From NCBI RefSeq assembly GCF_001592305.1, contig NZ_BCWR01000012.1, forward strand, positions 1-64,000: DNA of 64,000 bases, given 5' to 3'. The notes beneath the pieces were generated by a model that saw only the letters and a program-made list of their open reading frames with translations, did not search any database and was not told where the DNA came from. Source of the stretch: Hydrogenophaga taeniospiralis CCUG 15921 (lineage in GTDB: Bacteria; Pseudomonadota; Gammaproteobacteria; Burkholderiales; Burkholderiaceae_C). The position numbers and the translations under genes are program-made. Shown here piece by piece: positions 55,145 to 64,000 of this stretch (position 1 is its first letter; each line of letters starts with the position of its first letter).

Positions 55145-56049
55145 GCGTTTCCTTGTCCCGGACGCCGCTGCTGCGGCTGTACGACGTTCCCGCCCCCGCC
55201 AAACTCAACCTGTTCCTGCACATCACCGGGCGGCGACCCGACGGCTACCACCTGCTGCAGTCGGTCTTCATGCTGATCGACTGGTGTGACCGTCTGCACT
55301 TCGAGTGGCGGCGCGATGCAGGCGTCAGCCGCGAAGACCTGACACCTGGCGCGCCTCTGCCCGCCGAAGACCTCTGCGTGCGCGCCGCTCGCGCCCTGCA
55401 ACAGGCCACCGGCTGCACACAAGGCGTGCACATCGGACTGGAGAAACGCCTGCCGGCCGAGGCCGGCCTGGGTGGAGGCTCTTCCGACGCCGCCACCTGC
55501 CTGCTGGCACTCAACCGGCTTTGGGGGCTGGGCCTGAACCGTGCTCAGCTCGCCGCCATTGGCTTGCAACTCGGTGCCGATGTGCCTTTTTTCCTGGACG
55601 GGCGCAACGCCTGGGTCGAAGGCGTGGGTGAACAGCTGAGCCCGCTGTCGTTGCCGCCCGCCCGGTTTGTGGTGGTCAAACCACCGGGGGGGGCATCAAC
55701 ACAACGCATTTTCAGTTCGCCAGATTTGAAACGGGACACAAAGACTGCTACAATCCAAGGCTTTGCTGCAAACGATTCGTGTGAGCGGTTGACGTGTGAG
55801 ATCCAGAGTCTTCTGGATTTTGGGCACAACGACCTGCAACCCGTGGCGCAGGCGTTATGCCCCGATGTGGGGCATTGCATTCGGTGGCTTCAAGGCCATG
55901 GATTGCAGGGACGCATGACCGGCTCGGGCACCGCTGTATTTGCGCAAATGCTGCAGTCGCAAGACCTGTCGGACGCCCCCAGCGGCTGGACGGTTCGAGA
56001 ATGCAGCAACATGGATGCACATCCATTGCTCGACTGGTGCACCGATTAG
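55141..56049 (+). CDS. ispE: 4-diphosphocytidyl-2-C-methyl-D-erythritol kinase
   Basis: A 302-aa GHMP kinase of the MEP isoprenoid pathway. APAKLNLFLHITGRRPDGYH (substrate), LPAEAGLGGGSSDAA (ATP loop) and RMTGSGTAVFA (motif 3) are complete. The central stretch around codons 195-225 is AT-richer and contains a promoter-like sequence (55726-55754), preceded by an eight-G tract (55686-55693). The frame stays open, so the gene looks functional. Confidence 0.96.
   Translation: MSVSLSRTPLLRLYDVPAPAKLNLFLHITGRRPDGYHLLQSVFMLIDWCDRLHFEWRRDAGVSREDLTPGAPLPAEDLCVRAARALQQATGCTQGVHIGLEKRLPAEAGLGGGSSDAATCLLALNRLWGLGLNRAQLAAIGLQLGADVPFFLDGRNAWVEGVGEQLSPLSLPPARFVVVKPPGGASTQRIFSSPDLKRDTKTATIQGFAANDSCERLTCEIQSLLDFGHNDLQPVAQALCPDVGHCIRWLQGHGLQGRMTGSGTAVFAQMLQSQDLSDAPSGWTVRECSNMDAHPLLDWCTD
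55726..55754 (+). promoter_or_regulatory. Sigma-70-type promoter inside ispE
   Basis: TTGAAA (55726-55731), a 17-nt spacer and TACAAT (55749-55754), a near-consensus pair in the sense direction within ispE. It would drive tRNA-Gln and prs downstream. Confidence 0.6.
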
Positions 56050-56141
56050 AATCGGCCGGCACGCAGCCCAGGCAGTTGATGCGCAGCCTGCGACACATTT
56101 GGTCGCCTGTCCGGCCTCACGGTCAAACAGGCGTCCTGCGT

Positions 56142-56218
56142 AGGGGAGTCGCCAAGTTGGTTAAGGCACTGGATTTTGATTCCAGCATGCGAAGGTTCGA
56201 ATCCTTCCTCCCCTGCCA
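56142..56218 (+). tRNA. tRNA-Gln (anticodon TTG)
   Basis: 77 nt with encoded CCA (56216-56218). Acceptor AGGGGAG/CTCCCCT, discriminator G, anticodon stem CTGGA/TCCAG around TTTTGAT, T arm GAAGG-TTCGAAT-CCTTC. Lies between ispE and prs as usual in this group. Confidence 0.97.
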
Positions 56219-56321
56219 CCGTTTTTCTGCAACACACCACACAGCGGCTTGATGCCGCATGGCCAAGCACCCGGCCATGTGCCGCCCGACCCCGATGACC
56301 GCCGATCCAGCTGGGAACACC

Positions 56322-57296
56322 ATGCAAGTTCAACCCCCGGATTTCATGATTTTCACCGGCAACGCCAATCCTGTATTGGCGTCCGAGATCGCCCAGAATC
56401 TGGGCACGCAACTTGGCGCGGCCAACGTGGGCCGCTTCTCGGATGGTGAAGTCACGGTGGAAATCACCCAGAACGTGCGTGCTCGCCACGTGTTCGTGAT
56501 CCAGTCCACCTGCGCCCCGACCAACGAAAACCTGATGGAACTCATCATCATGGTTGACGCGCTCAAGCGTGCGTCGGCCGTGAGCATTTCGGCCGTCATC
56601 CCCTACTTCGGTTATGCCCGCCAGGACCGCCGTCCGCGTTCGAGCCGCGTGCCCATCAGTGCCAAGGTGGTGGCCAACATGCTGCAGGCCGTGGGCGTGA
56701 ACCGCGTGCTGACCATGGACCTGCACGCCGACCAGATCCAGGGCTTTTTCGATATCCCGGTGGACAACATCTACGCCTCGCCCGTGCTGCTGGGCGATCT
56801 GCGTCAAAAGAATTATTCCGACCTGCTGGTGGTTTCACCCGACGTGGGCGGTGTGGTGCGTGCGCGTGCCCTGGCCAAGCAGCTCAACTGCGACATGGCC
56901 ATCATCGACAAGCGCCGGCCCAAGGCCAACGTGTCGGAAGTCATGCATGTGATCGGCGACATCGACGGGCGCAACTGCGTGATCATGGACGACATGATCG
57001 ACACCGCCGGCACGCTGGTCAAAGCCGCCGAAGTGCTCAAGGAGCGCGGCGCCAAGCACGTGTACTCGTACTGTACCCACCCGATCTTCTCGGGTCCGGC
57101 CATCGAGCGCATCGCCAAGGGCACCGCCCTGGACGAGGTGGTGGTGACCAACACCATTCCGCTGTCGCAGGCCGCCCAGGCCTGCTCCAAGATCCGCCAG
57201 CTCTCCGTGGCGCCGCTGATGGCCGAAACCATCGCGCGCATCGCCTCGGGTGAGTCGGTCATGAGTTTGTTTGCCGATCAGGACAACCTCTTCTAA
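56322..57296 (+). CDS. prs: Ribose-phosphate pyrophosphokinase (PRPP synthase)
   Basis: A 324-aa enzyme that makes PRPP from ribose 5-phosphate and ATP for nucleotide, His, Trp and NAD synthesis. [34 protein letters not shown], the PRPP motif [13 protein letters not shown] and [14 protein letters not shown] are all present. The ATG at 56322 is preferred; upstream in-frame ATGs would add unconserved residues overlapping the leader after the tRNA. Confidence 0.97.
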   Translation: MQVQPPDFMIFTGNANPVLASEIAQNLGTQLGAANVGRFSDGEVTVEITQNVRARHVFVIQSTCAPTNENLMELIIMVDALKRASAVSISAVIPYFGYARQDRRPRSSRVPISAKVVANMLQAVGVNRVLTMDLHADQIQGFFDIPVDNIYASPVLLGDLRQKNYSDLLVVSPDVGGVVRARALAKQLNCDMAIIDKRRPKANVSEVMHVIGDIDGRNCVIMDDMIDTAGTLVKAAEVLKERGAKHVYSYCTHPIFSGPAIERIAKGTALDEVVVTNTIPLSQAAQACSKIRQLSVAPLMAETIARIASGESVMSLFADQDNLF

Positions 57297-57397
57297 GAGG
57301 CGCTGAAGGCAGCAAAAAGTGGGCGACCTCCATGGTGGGGGTGGCTCTTTTGAAACAGAGGCGTTCTGGTCGCGGAACCCCTCCATTGGAGAACGTT

Positions 57398-58021
57398 ATG
57401 CAATTTGTCGCTTTTGAGCGCGCCAAGCAGGGTACGGGTGCGAGCCGCCGTCTGCGCAACACCGGTCGCGCGCCCGGTATCGTTTTTGGCGGTGAAGCAC
57501 CCGCCGCCACGATCGAACTCGATCACAACGCCCTGTGGCATGCCTTGAAGAAGGAAGCGTTCCACGCCTCCATTCTCGACATGGAACTCGGTGGTCAAGT
57601 GCAGAAAGTGCTGCTGCGCGATGTGCAGTACCACCCCTACAAGCCCCAGGTGCTGCACGTGGACTTCCAGCGCGTGGACGACAAGACCCGCCTGCGCAAG
57701 AAGGTGCCCCTGCACTTCATCAACGAAGAAAACAGCCCCGCGGTCAAGACCGACAAGTGCGTGGTCAACCACGTGATGACCGAGATCGAAATCGAATGCT
57801 TGGCCACGCAACTGCCGGAGCACATCACGGTTGACCTGGGTGAATGCACCAAGGGCGCTACCGTGCACACCGGCGACATCAAGCTGACCAAGGGCGTGAA
57901 GCTCGTGATGCATGGCCGCAAGGACCTGACCGTGGCCACCATGGTGGAGCCGGTCGAAGAAGTGGTGGCCGCTCCCGTGGTCGCCGCCGCCGACGACAAG
58001 AAGGGCAAGAAGAAGAAATAA
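57398..58021 (+). CDS. rplY: 50S ribosomal protein bL25 (long, Ctc/general stress form)
   Basis: A 207-aa two-domain L25 that binds 5S rRNA. The N-terminal L25 domain ([23 protein letters not shown] with GG...) is followed by a beta-rich Ctc domain and an acidic/lysine tail (DDKKGKKKK). Longer than E. coli L25 (94 aa), normal for this order. A GGAGAA ribosome-binding site sets the start. Lies between prs and pth. Confidence 0.96.
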   Translation: MQFVAFERAKQGTGASRRLRNTGRAPGIVFGGEAPAATIELDHNALWHALKKEAFHASILDMELGGQVQKVLLRDVQYHPYKPQVLHVDFQRVDDKTRLRKKVPLHFINEENSPAVKTDKCVVNHVMTEIEIECLATQLPEHITVDLGECTKGATVHTGDIKLTKGVKLVMHGRKDLTVATMVEPVEEVVAAPVVAAADDKKGKKKK

Positions 58022-58051
58022 GTCCCCCCAGGACCTTTCTGTTTCTGCCTG

Positions 58052-58077
58052 AAACGGCCCGCCCTGGCGGGCCGTTT
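58052..58077 (+). terminator. Terminator after rplY
   Basis: A perfect inverted repeat of 12 bp on each side (AAACGGCCCGCC and its complement) with a CT centre. It ends in TTT and lies 30 nt after the rplY stop. Confidence 0.8.
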
Positions 58078-58104
58078 CACTTTCCGTGCCTGCACCAAAC
58101 TGCC

Positions 58105-58110
58105 GATAAT
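58105..58110 (+). promoter_or_regulatory. -10-like hexamer 7 nt before pth ATG
   Basis: GATAAT, then seven bases and the ATG at 58118. Directly after the rplY terminator, so pth needs its own promoter. Confidence 0.5.
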
Positions 58111-58117
58111 CCTGCGC

Positions 58118-59572
<1,455 letters not shown>

Positions 59573-59579
59573 GGCCGGG

Positions 59580-59585
59580 ATTATG
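59580..59585 (-). promoter_or_regulatory. -10-like hexamer 7 nt before coaD ATG
   Basis: CATAAT on the minus strand, seven bases (CCCGGCC) before the ATG at 59572. Confidence 0.4.
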
Positions 59586-59605
59586 CGCGAGCGCCCCAGG
59601 CGGCA

Positions 59606-60220
59606 TCACTCTGCCGGCAATAGCCGCAACAGGTGAAAGGCGACCGCACCGGCCTTGCCCTGGCGGTGCAACTGCAGCCCCAGCCGGGCCAGCTCGTCGT
59701 CGCTCCAGGCGCGGGGTGCTTCGAGGTAGATCAGGCCGTCGTCGCGCAGCGCCTGGCGCGCCGCCTGCAAGGCGGCCTGGTACAGCGGCTCATTGCCGTC
59801 GTCGCCGAACGGCGGGTCGAGAAACACCACGTCCAGCCCCTGGCCGCTGCGCTGGCGCAGCGCGGCCACGCCGTCACCGCGCTCCACCCGCACCGCATCG
59901 GCTTTCAGGCGGGTCTTGGTGGCGCTGAGCTGGTGGACCAGACCCGGATCCTGCTCAACCAGCACCACCTCCAGCGCGCCACGCGACGCCGCCTCCAGCC
60001 CCAGCGCGCCGGTGCCGGCAAAGGCGTCCAGGCAACGCAGGCCAGAGAGGTCCTGTCCCAGCCAGTTGAACAGGGTTTCACGCACCCGGGCGGGCGTGGG
60101 ACGCAGGCCGGGCCGGTCGCTCACGGGCAGCTTGCTGCGCTTCCACTGACCGCCGATGATGCGAACTTCCTGGGGTGCGTTCACCGCCGGGCGGCGGGTG
60201 GTTCCGGGTTGCTTTTTCAT
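59606..60220 (-). CDS. rsmD: 16S rRNA (guanine-966-N2)-methyltransferase RsmD
   Basis: A 204-aa SAM methyltransferase that methylates G966 of 16S rRNA. RIIGGQWKRSKLPV and RPTPARVRETLFNWL start the family pattern. The SAM motif is LDAFAGTGALGLEA and the catalytic motif VVFLDPPFG. Adjacent to coaD as in many proteobacteria. Confidence 0.95.
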   Translation of the reverse strand: MKKQPGTTRRPAVNAPQEVRIIGGQWKRSKLPVSDRPGLRPTPARVRETLFNWLGQDLSGLRCLDAFAGTGALGLEAASRGALEVVLVEQDPGLVHQLSATKTRLKADAVRVERGDGVAALRQRSGQGLDVVFLDPPFGDDGNEPLYQAALQAARQALRDDGLIYLEAPRAWSDDELARLGLQLHRQGKAGAVAFHLLRLLPAE

Positions 60221-60232
60221 GCCGCTAGCTTA

Positions 60233-60395
60233 AGGCAACGCTGAACAAGTCCCTCGTGGCGCGGGCATCCTGCTCTCGGGCGGTCTGCGGCGTTGCAAAG
60301 CCTCGCCGGGCCGCCCGGCCCGTCTGCGTTTTGCGCCTTGCAGCCCATCCCGACTGCAGGCGCCCGCATCCACGGGGACTTATTCAGCGTTGCCT
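60233..60395. repeat. 163-bp imperfect palindrome, MITE-like element
   Basis: The outer ends are inverted copies: AGGCAACGCTGAACAAGTCC on the left, and on the right the complement of the same with one change. Similarity continues inward over about 45 nt, and the centre is a perfect GCCGGGC/GCCCGGC. No coding capacity. It fills the gap between rsmD and the M16 peptidase gene. No clear target duplication is seen. Confidence 0.75.
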
Positions 60396-60432
60396 AAAAG
60401 GCAGCAGGCCCCAGCTCGTCGACCTCGGCCGC

Positions 60433-61782
60433 TCAAGGCTTGGCGCCCACCGTCACCATCACCATGCGATCGGGCTGCAGCACGCGGGCGAAGGCGCGGC
60501 GGATGTCGGCCACGCCGACCCGTTGCACCTGTTCGGTCCAGGTGTCCAGATAATCCAGCGGCAGGCCGTGCCAGGCGATGTTGGACACGTTGTCGAGCAG
60601 CTTGCGGTTGTTGTCGATGCGCAGCGCGAAGCCGTTGACGAGATAGTCCTTGGCGGCCTGCAGCTCGGCCTCGGTCGGGCCTTGCGCCACGAAACCGCGC
60701 ACCACCTCGCGCGCCACGCCGATGGCCTGGTCGGCCTGGTCAGGGCGGGTGGTCAGGCCCAGCTGGAACGCCCCGGCGTGCAGGCCGGGCGCGAAATAGC
60801 TGTAGACGCTGTAGCTCAGGCCCCGTTTTTCGCGCACCTCGGTGGTCAGACGCGAGACAAAGCCGCCGCCACCCAGGATGTAGTTGCCCACCAGCAGCGG
60901 AAAGAAGTCGGGGTCGTTGCGCGCCACACCGGGCTGGCCGATCAAGACCTGCGCCTGCGCGGCGTCGAACGGCAGGCGCTGTTCGACCGCCTGGGCCAGC
61001 GGCGCCACCTCGGGCACCACCGGCAGCGCCTCGCAGCCGTGCGGCGCCACCGCTGCCATGAGCTGGCCCACGATGCGGTCGGCGCGCGCGCGGTCGATGG
61101 CCCCCACCAGACTCACCTGGGCCCGGCAGGCCACCACATGGCGGCGGTAGAACCGGCGCATGTCGGCCACCTCGATGGCGTTCAGGGTCTCGGCCTTCGC
61201 CTCCTGGCCATAGGGATGGGTTCCGTACACCGCGCGCGAGAACGCGCGGTTCGCGTGGGTGCCTGGCCGGGTTTCGGCCTCGAGCAAGGCGGCGAGCATG
61301 CGCTCGCGATCGCGCCGCCACACGCTGGGCGTCCACGCCGGCGCGGCGAGCTGGCGCGCGGCCAGCGCCACAGCGCGCTCCAGCAACTCGGGCTCGGTGA
61401 GGCTGCGCAACGACACGCTAAAGCGGTCGCCGCCGACCTGGGCACCAAATTGCGCCCCGAGGTCGCCCCAGGCTTCGCTGAGCTGGTTCTCGTCGAGCGC
61501 GGGCTGGCCGGCGTGGGCCAGCACACCCGCCGACAACAGATCGGCGGTGGCACTGGCCAGACCGGCCTGCCCAGCGGGGTCGCGGCGGCTGCCGCCGTCG
61601 AAATTGAGCTGCACATCCAGCATGGGAAGGGACGGGCTGGGCACCAGATAGACCTGCGCACCGCTGGCATGCGTCCAGTGTTCGATGGGAATGGCCGCGT
61701 GCGCTGGCAGCAGCGCGTTGAGCACCAGCAGGCCGGTGGCGATCAGGCCCGGGCGGATGAGGGGGGAGCGCAAATGGGGCAT
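60433..61782 (-). CDS. M16 family peptidase-like protein, no zinc motif (non-catalytic partner)
   Basis: A 449-aa exported protein with a signal peptide (ATGLLVLNALLPAHA). It has the two-lobed M16 fold, but where HxxEH should stand it reads GQAGLASATADLLSAG, so the zinc site is absent. The C-terminal R/Y pair region (REKRGLSYSVYSYF) is kept. In such pairs the inactive subunit binds substrate and the neighbour (61803-63290) cuts. The two genes are 20 nt apart on one strand. Confidence 0.92.
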   Translation of the reverse strand: MPHLRSPLIRPGLIATGLLVLNALLPAHAAIPIEHWTHASGAQVYLVPSPSLPMLDVQLNFDGGSRRDPAGQAGLASATADLLSAGVLAHAGQPALDENQLSEAWGDLGAQFGAQVGGDRFSVSLRSLTEPELLERAVALAARQLAAPAWTPSVWRRDRERMLAALLEAETRPGTHANRAFSRAVYGTHPYGQEAKAETLNAIEVADMRRFYRRHVVACRAQVSLVGAIDRARADRIVGQLMAAVAPHGCEALPVVPEVAPLAQAVEQRLPFDAAQAQVLIGQPGVARNDPDFFPLLVGNYILGGGGFVSRLTTEVREKRGLSYSVYSYFAPGLHAGAFQLGLTTRPDQADQAIGVAREVVRGFVAQGPTEAELQAAKDYLVNGFALRIDNNRKLLDNVSNIAWHGLPLDYLDTWTEQVQRVGVADIRRAFARVLQPDRMVMVTVGAKP

Positions 61783-61802
61783 CGGTGGCTTCCGGTGGCG
61801 AC

Positions 61803-63290
61803 TCAATGGCGCGTCAGCGCCGGGCGCGGACCGGCCGGCCTGGGCGCGGTGGGTTCGCGGCGGCTCGGGTCGGGCACCAGCACGGCGGTGGTGAGTTGCT
61901 CGTCGTTGAAATAGCGTTGCGCGACCGAGCGCACCTGTTCGGCTGTGACGCCGCGCAGCTGGTTCATGAGACGCGTGCTGGCGTTCACGTCCATGCCGTT
62001 GATCCAGTAGCTGCCCAGCTCCTGCGCCTGGTTGAACACCGAGTCGAGCTTGTAGATTTCGCCCGCGGTCCATTGCGTCTTGACGCGCTGCAGCTCGGCC
62101 TGGGTGATGCCCTCGCGTGCGATGCGCGTCACCTCGTCCCTGAGCGCGGTGGCGGCCCGCTCGGCGGACACGCCCTTGGCGGGCACGGCGCTGAGCGTGA
62201 ACAGCTGCGGCCCGCGGCCCATGAGGCCGTAGGAAGCGCCAGCGCTGTCGGCGATGCGCCGGCCCCCGGTGCCCAGGCCCTGCACCAGGGCGCGCTCCAG
62301 CCGGGCACCGCTGTAGCCGTCGAGCACGGCGGCCAGCACGGTCAGCGCCAATGCGTCCTGGTTGGCGGCATCGTCGCCACCGGTCCAGCGCGGCGTCTTC
62401 CAGGCCTGCACCACCATGGCCTGCTCGGTGGCCGCGCGGTATTCCAGCCGGCGCGGCCCGGCCTGGGGCGGCTCGTCGCGTGGTTTGCGCGCTGGCACGG
62501 CGCTCGCGGGCAGGCTGCCGTAGATGTTCTCGGCCAAAGCATGCACCTGCGCCGCGTCCACGTCGCCCGTGATCACCACCGCCGCGTTGGCCGGGCTGTA
62601 CCAGCGCTGGTAGAAGTCGCGCGCGTCCTGCGGCGTCAGGGCCTCGATGTCGCTCATCCAGCCGATGATCGGCCGCCGGTAGGGGCTGGCCTGAAAGACC
62701 ATGGCGCTAAACGCTTCGAACATGCGCGCACGCGGCGCCTCCTCGATGCGCTGGCGGCGCTCTTCCTTGATGACCTCGATCTCGCGCTGGAACTCCTCGT
62801 CGCTCCAGCGTGCGTGCGCGAAACGGTCGGCCTCCAGCCGCATCACGGCCTCCAGCTTGCTCGCGGGCACCTGCTGGTGGTAAGCCGTGGCGTCGCGGCT
62901 GGTGAACGCGTTTTCGCGCCCACCCAGGGCGGCGACGCGGCGCGAGAATTCTCCCGGCTGCAGGTCGGGCGTGCCCTTGAACATCAGGTGTTCGAGCGCA
63001 TGCGCCACGCCCGAGGTGCCGTCCACCTCGTCCATGGCCCCCACGCGCACCCACAGCATGTGGGCCACCGTGGGCGCGCGCCGGTCCGGTCGCACGATCA
63101 GGGTCATGCCATTGGACAGCGTGAATGTCTGCGCCTGGGTGGGCGCGGCCGGCGTGGCAGTGGTGATGACAGGCTGTGGCGGCTCCCCGGCGGGCGCCTG
63201 GGCCAGCGACGGCCCGGCCATCAGAGCCCCGATCAGGGCTGGAAAAAGCGCACCGCGGAGGGCGTCAAACAAGGGCAGGGTGCGTTTCAT
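61803..63290 (-). CDS. M16 family zinc metallopeptidase (catalytic subunit)
   Basis: A 495-aa periplasmic insulinase-type peptidase. Signal peptide about 1-33. The inverted zinc motif HxxEH is HALEHLMFKG, and the downstream Glu is in EIEVIKEERR. It likely works as a heterodimer with the downstream non-catalytic homologue. Substrates are unknown. The ATG at 63290 is preferred over an upstream one at 63299. Divergent from ftsY with a 29-nt gap. Confidence 0.94.
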   Translation of the reverse strand: MKRTLPLFDALRGALFPALIGALMAGPSLAQAPAGEPPQPVITTATPAAPTQAQTFTLSNGMTLIVRPDRRAPTVAHMLWVRVGAMDEVDGTSGVAHALEHLMFKGTPDLQPGEFSRRVAALGGRENAFTSRDATAYHQQVPASKLEAVMRLEADRFAHARWSDEEFQREIEVIKEERRQRIEEAPRARMFEAFSAMVFQASPYRRPIIGWMSDIEALTPQDARDFYQRWYSPANAAVVITGDVDAAQVHALAENIYGSLPASAVPARKPRDEPPQAGPRRLEYRAATEQAMVVQAWKTPRWTGGDDAANQDALALTVLAAVLDGYSGARLERALVQGLGTGGRRIADSAGASYGLMGRGPQLFTLSAVPAKGVSAERAATALRDEVTRIAREGITQAELQRVKTQWTAGEIYKLDSVFNQAQELGSYWINGMDVNASTRLMNQLRGVTAEQVRSVAQRYFNDEQLTTAVLVPDPSRREPTAPRPAGPRPALTRH

Positions 63291-63319
63291 AGAATGCAAT
63301 GGATTCTAGAGATTGAAAA

Positions 63320-64000
63320 ATGTTCTCGTTCTTCCGCAAAAAAGCCCCCACCCCTCCCTCGCCACCGGCCGCGCTGCCTCCCGCCGCCACGCAGGCGGCT
63401 CAGTCCCCCGCGCCCGCCCCGGCGGTGAGCGAAGCCGCGCCCCGCAAAGGCTGGCTCGACAAACTCAAGGCCGGGCTGCGCAAGACCGGTTCGGGCATCG
63501 CCACGGTGTTCACCGGCACGCAGATCGACGATGCGCTCTACGAAGAGCTGGAAACCGCGCTGCTGATGGCCGACACCGGCGTCAAGGCCACCGAGCACCT
63601 GCTGGCCGATCTGAAAAAACGCGTCAAGGACAGCAAGACCACCGACCCGGCCGCCGTCAAGGGCCTGCTGGCCGACGCCATCGCCGACCTGCTGGCGCCG
63701 CTGCAGAAGCCGCTGGTGATCGGCGAGCACAAACCCACGGTGATCATGGTCGCGGGCGTCAACGGTGCGGGCAAGACCACCTCCATCGGCAAGCTCACAC
63801 GGCACCTGGCCAACGAAGGCGCCACCGTGCTGCTGGCTGCGGCCGACACCTTCCGCGCCGCCGCGCGCGAGCAGCTCGCCATCTGGGCCGACCGCAACAC
63901 CGTGGAGATCATCACCCAGCAAGGCGGCGACCCGGCCGCCGTGAGCTTCGACGCCGTCACCGCCGGCAAAGCGCGCGGACGCGACGTGGTGCTGGTGGAC
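63320..64000 (+). CDS. ftsY: Signal recognition particle receptor FtsY, N-terminal part
   Basis: Partial; 227 codons to the right edge. N-terminus MFSFFRKKAP then a Pro/Ala linker, the NG domain helix bundle (GWLDKLKAGLRKTGSGIATVF) and G1 GVNGAGKTTSIGKL. AADTFRAAAREQL and the start of G3 (VVLVD) follow. FtsY docks ribosome-SRP complexes at the membrane. The A/P-rich linker is short compared with E. coli. Confidence 0.96.
   Translation, partial: MFSFFRKKAPTPPSPPAALPPAATQAAQSPAPAPAVSEAAPRKGWLDKLKAGLRKTGSGIATVFTGTQIDDALYEELETALLMADTGVKATEHLLADLKKRVKDSKTTDPAAVKGLLADAIADLLAPLQKPLVIGEHKPTVIMVAGVNGAGKTTSIGKLTRHLANEGATVLLAAADTFRAAAREQLAIWADRNTVEIITQQGGDPAAVSFDAVTAGKARGRDVVLVD

Noticed and set aside
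60215..60236. TAAGCT six bases before the rsmD ATG as another leaderless promoter
   Set aside because: It matches TANNNT only loosely and borders the palindromic element, so chance is a good explanation.

Overview
The window is about 64 kb of GC-rich chromosomal DNA from a betaproteobacterium, most likely Burkholderiales, family Comamonadaceae (Hydrogenophaga, Acidovorax or a relative). The basis is the box benzoate cluster, the lolB-ispE-tRNA-Gln-prs-rplY-pth order, the scpA-nadB-spoT-greB-hrcA-nadK-recN block, codon use and a family-typical set of short repeats. The genus is inferred, not proven.

Layout. 1-4.6 kb: aerobic benzoyl-CoA (box) catabolism, with the start of boxC, the regulator boxR, boxD and a benzoate-CoA ligase. 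TGCA-N6-TGCA palindromes lie on both sides of boxR. 4.7-14.3 kb: an orphan amino-acid-type binding protein, then five overlapping minus-strand genes (TonB-dependent receptor, YfiR-like periplasmic protein, membrane hybrid kinase, response regulator, HPt/PAS hybrid kinase) that look like one surface-to-phosphorelay pathway. 14.6-17.9 kb: apbC/mrp and metG. 18.3-37.9 kb: two convergent six-gene operons for hydrogenase-4-like (Hyf/Ehr) membrane complexes whose large subunits lack the nickel-binding cysteines. They are separated by an AT-richer 5-kb island with a DNA adenine methylase, a HerA-type ATPase and a NurA-type nuclease. 38-64 kb: conserved housekeeping genes (chromosome segregation, NAD synthesis, stringent response, tRNAs, DNA repair, isoprenoid, PRPP, ribosome rescue, CoA, rRNA methylation, two M16 peptidases, start of ftsY).

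How it fits together. Each Hyf-like operon encodes NuoL-, NuoH-, NuoK- and NuoN-like membrane subunits plus NuoCD-like and NuoB-like peripheral subunits. The first also has a two-cluster ferredoxin domain fused to the NuoB-like subunit. They are probably redox- or ion-coupled complexes without hydrogenase activity. The Dam-HerA-NurA island sits exactly between their 3' ends and is the best candidate for an undescribed, defence-like system.

Non-coding signals of interest: BoxR-type operators; a roughly 69-bp repeat carrying a start codon and ribosome-binding site found at two unrelated gene junctions; a 163-bp imperfect palindrome; six genes with a -10-like hexamer 6-7 nt before the ATG, suggesting leaderless mRNAs; and a good sigma-70 promoter inside ispE.
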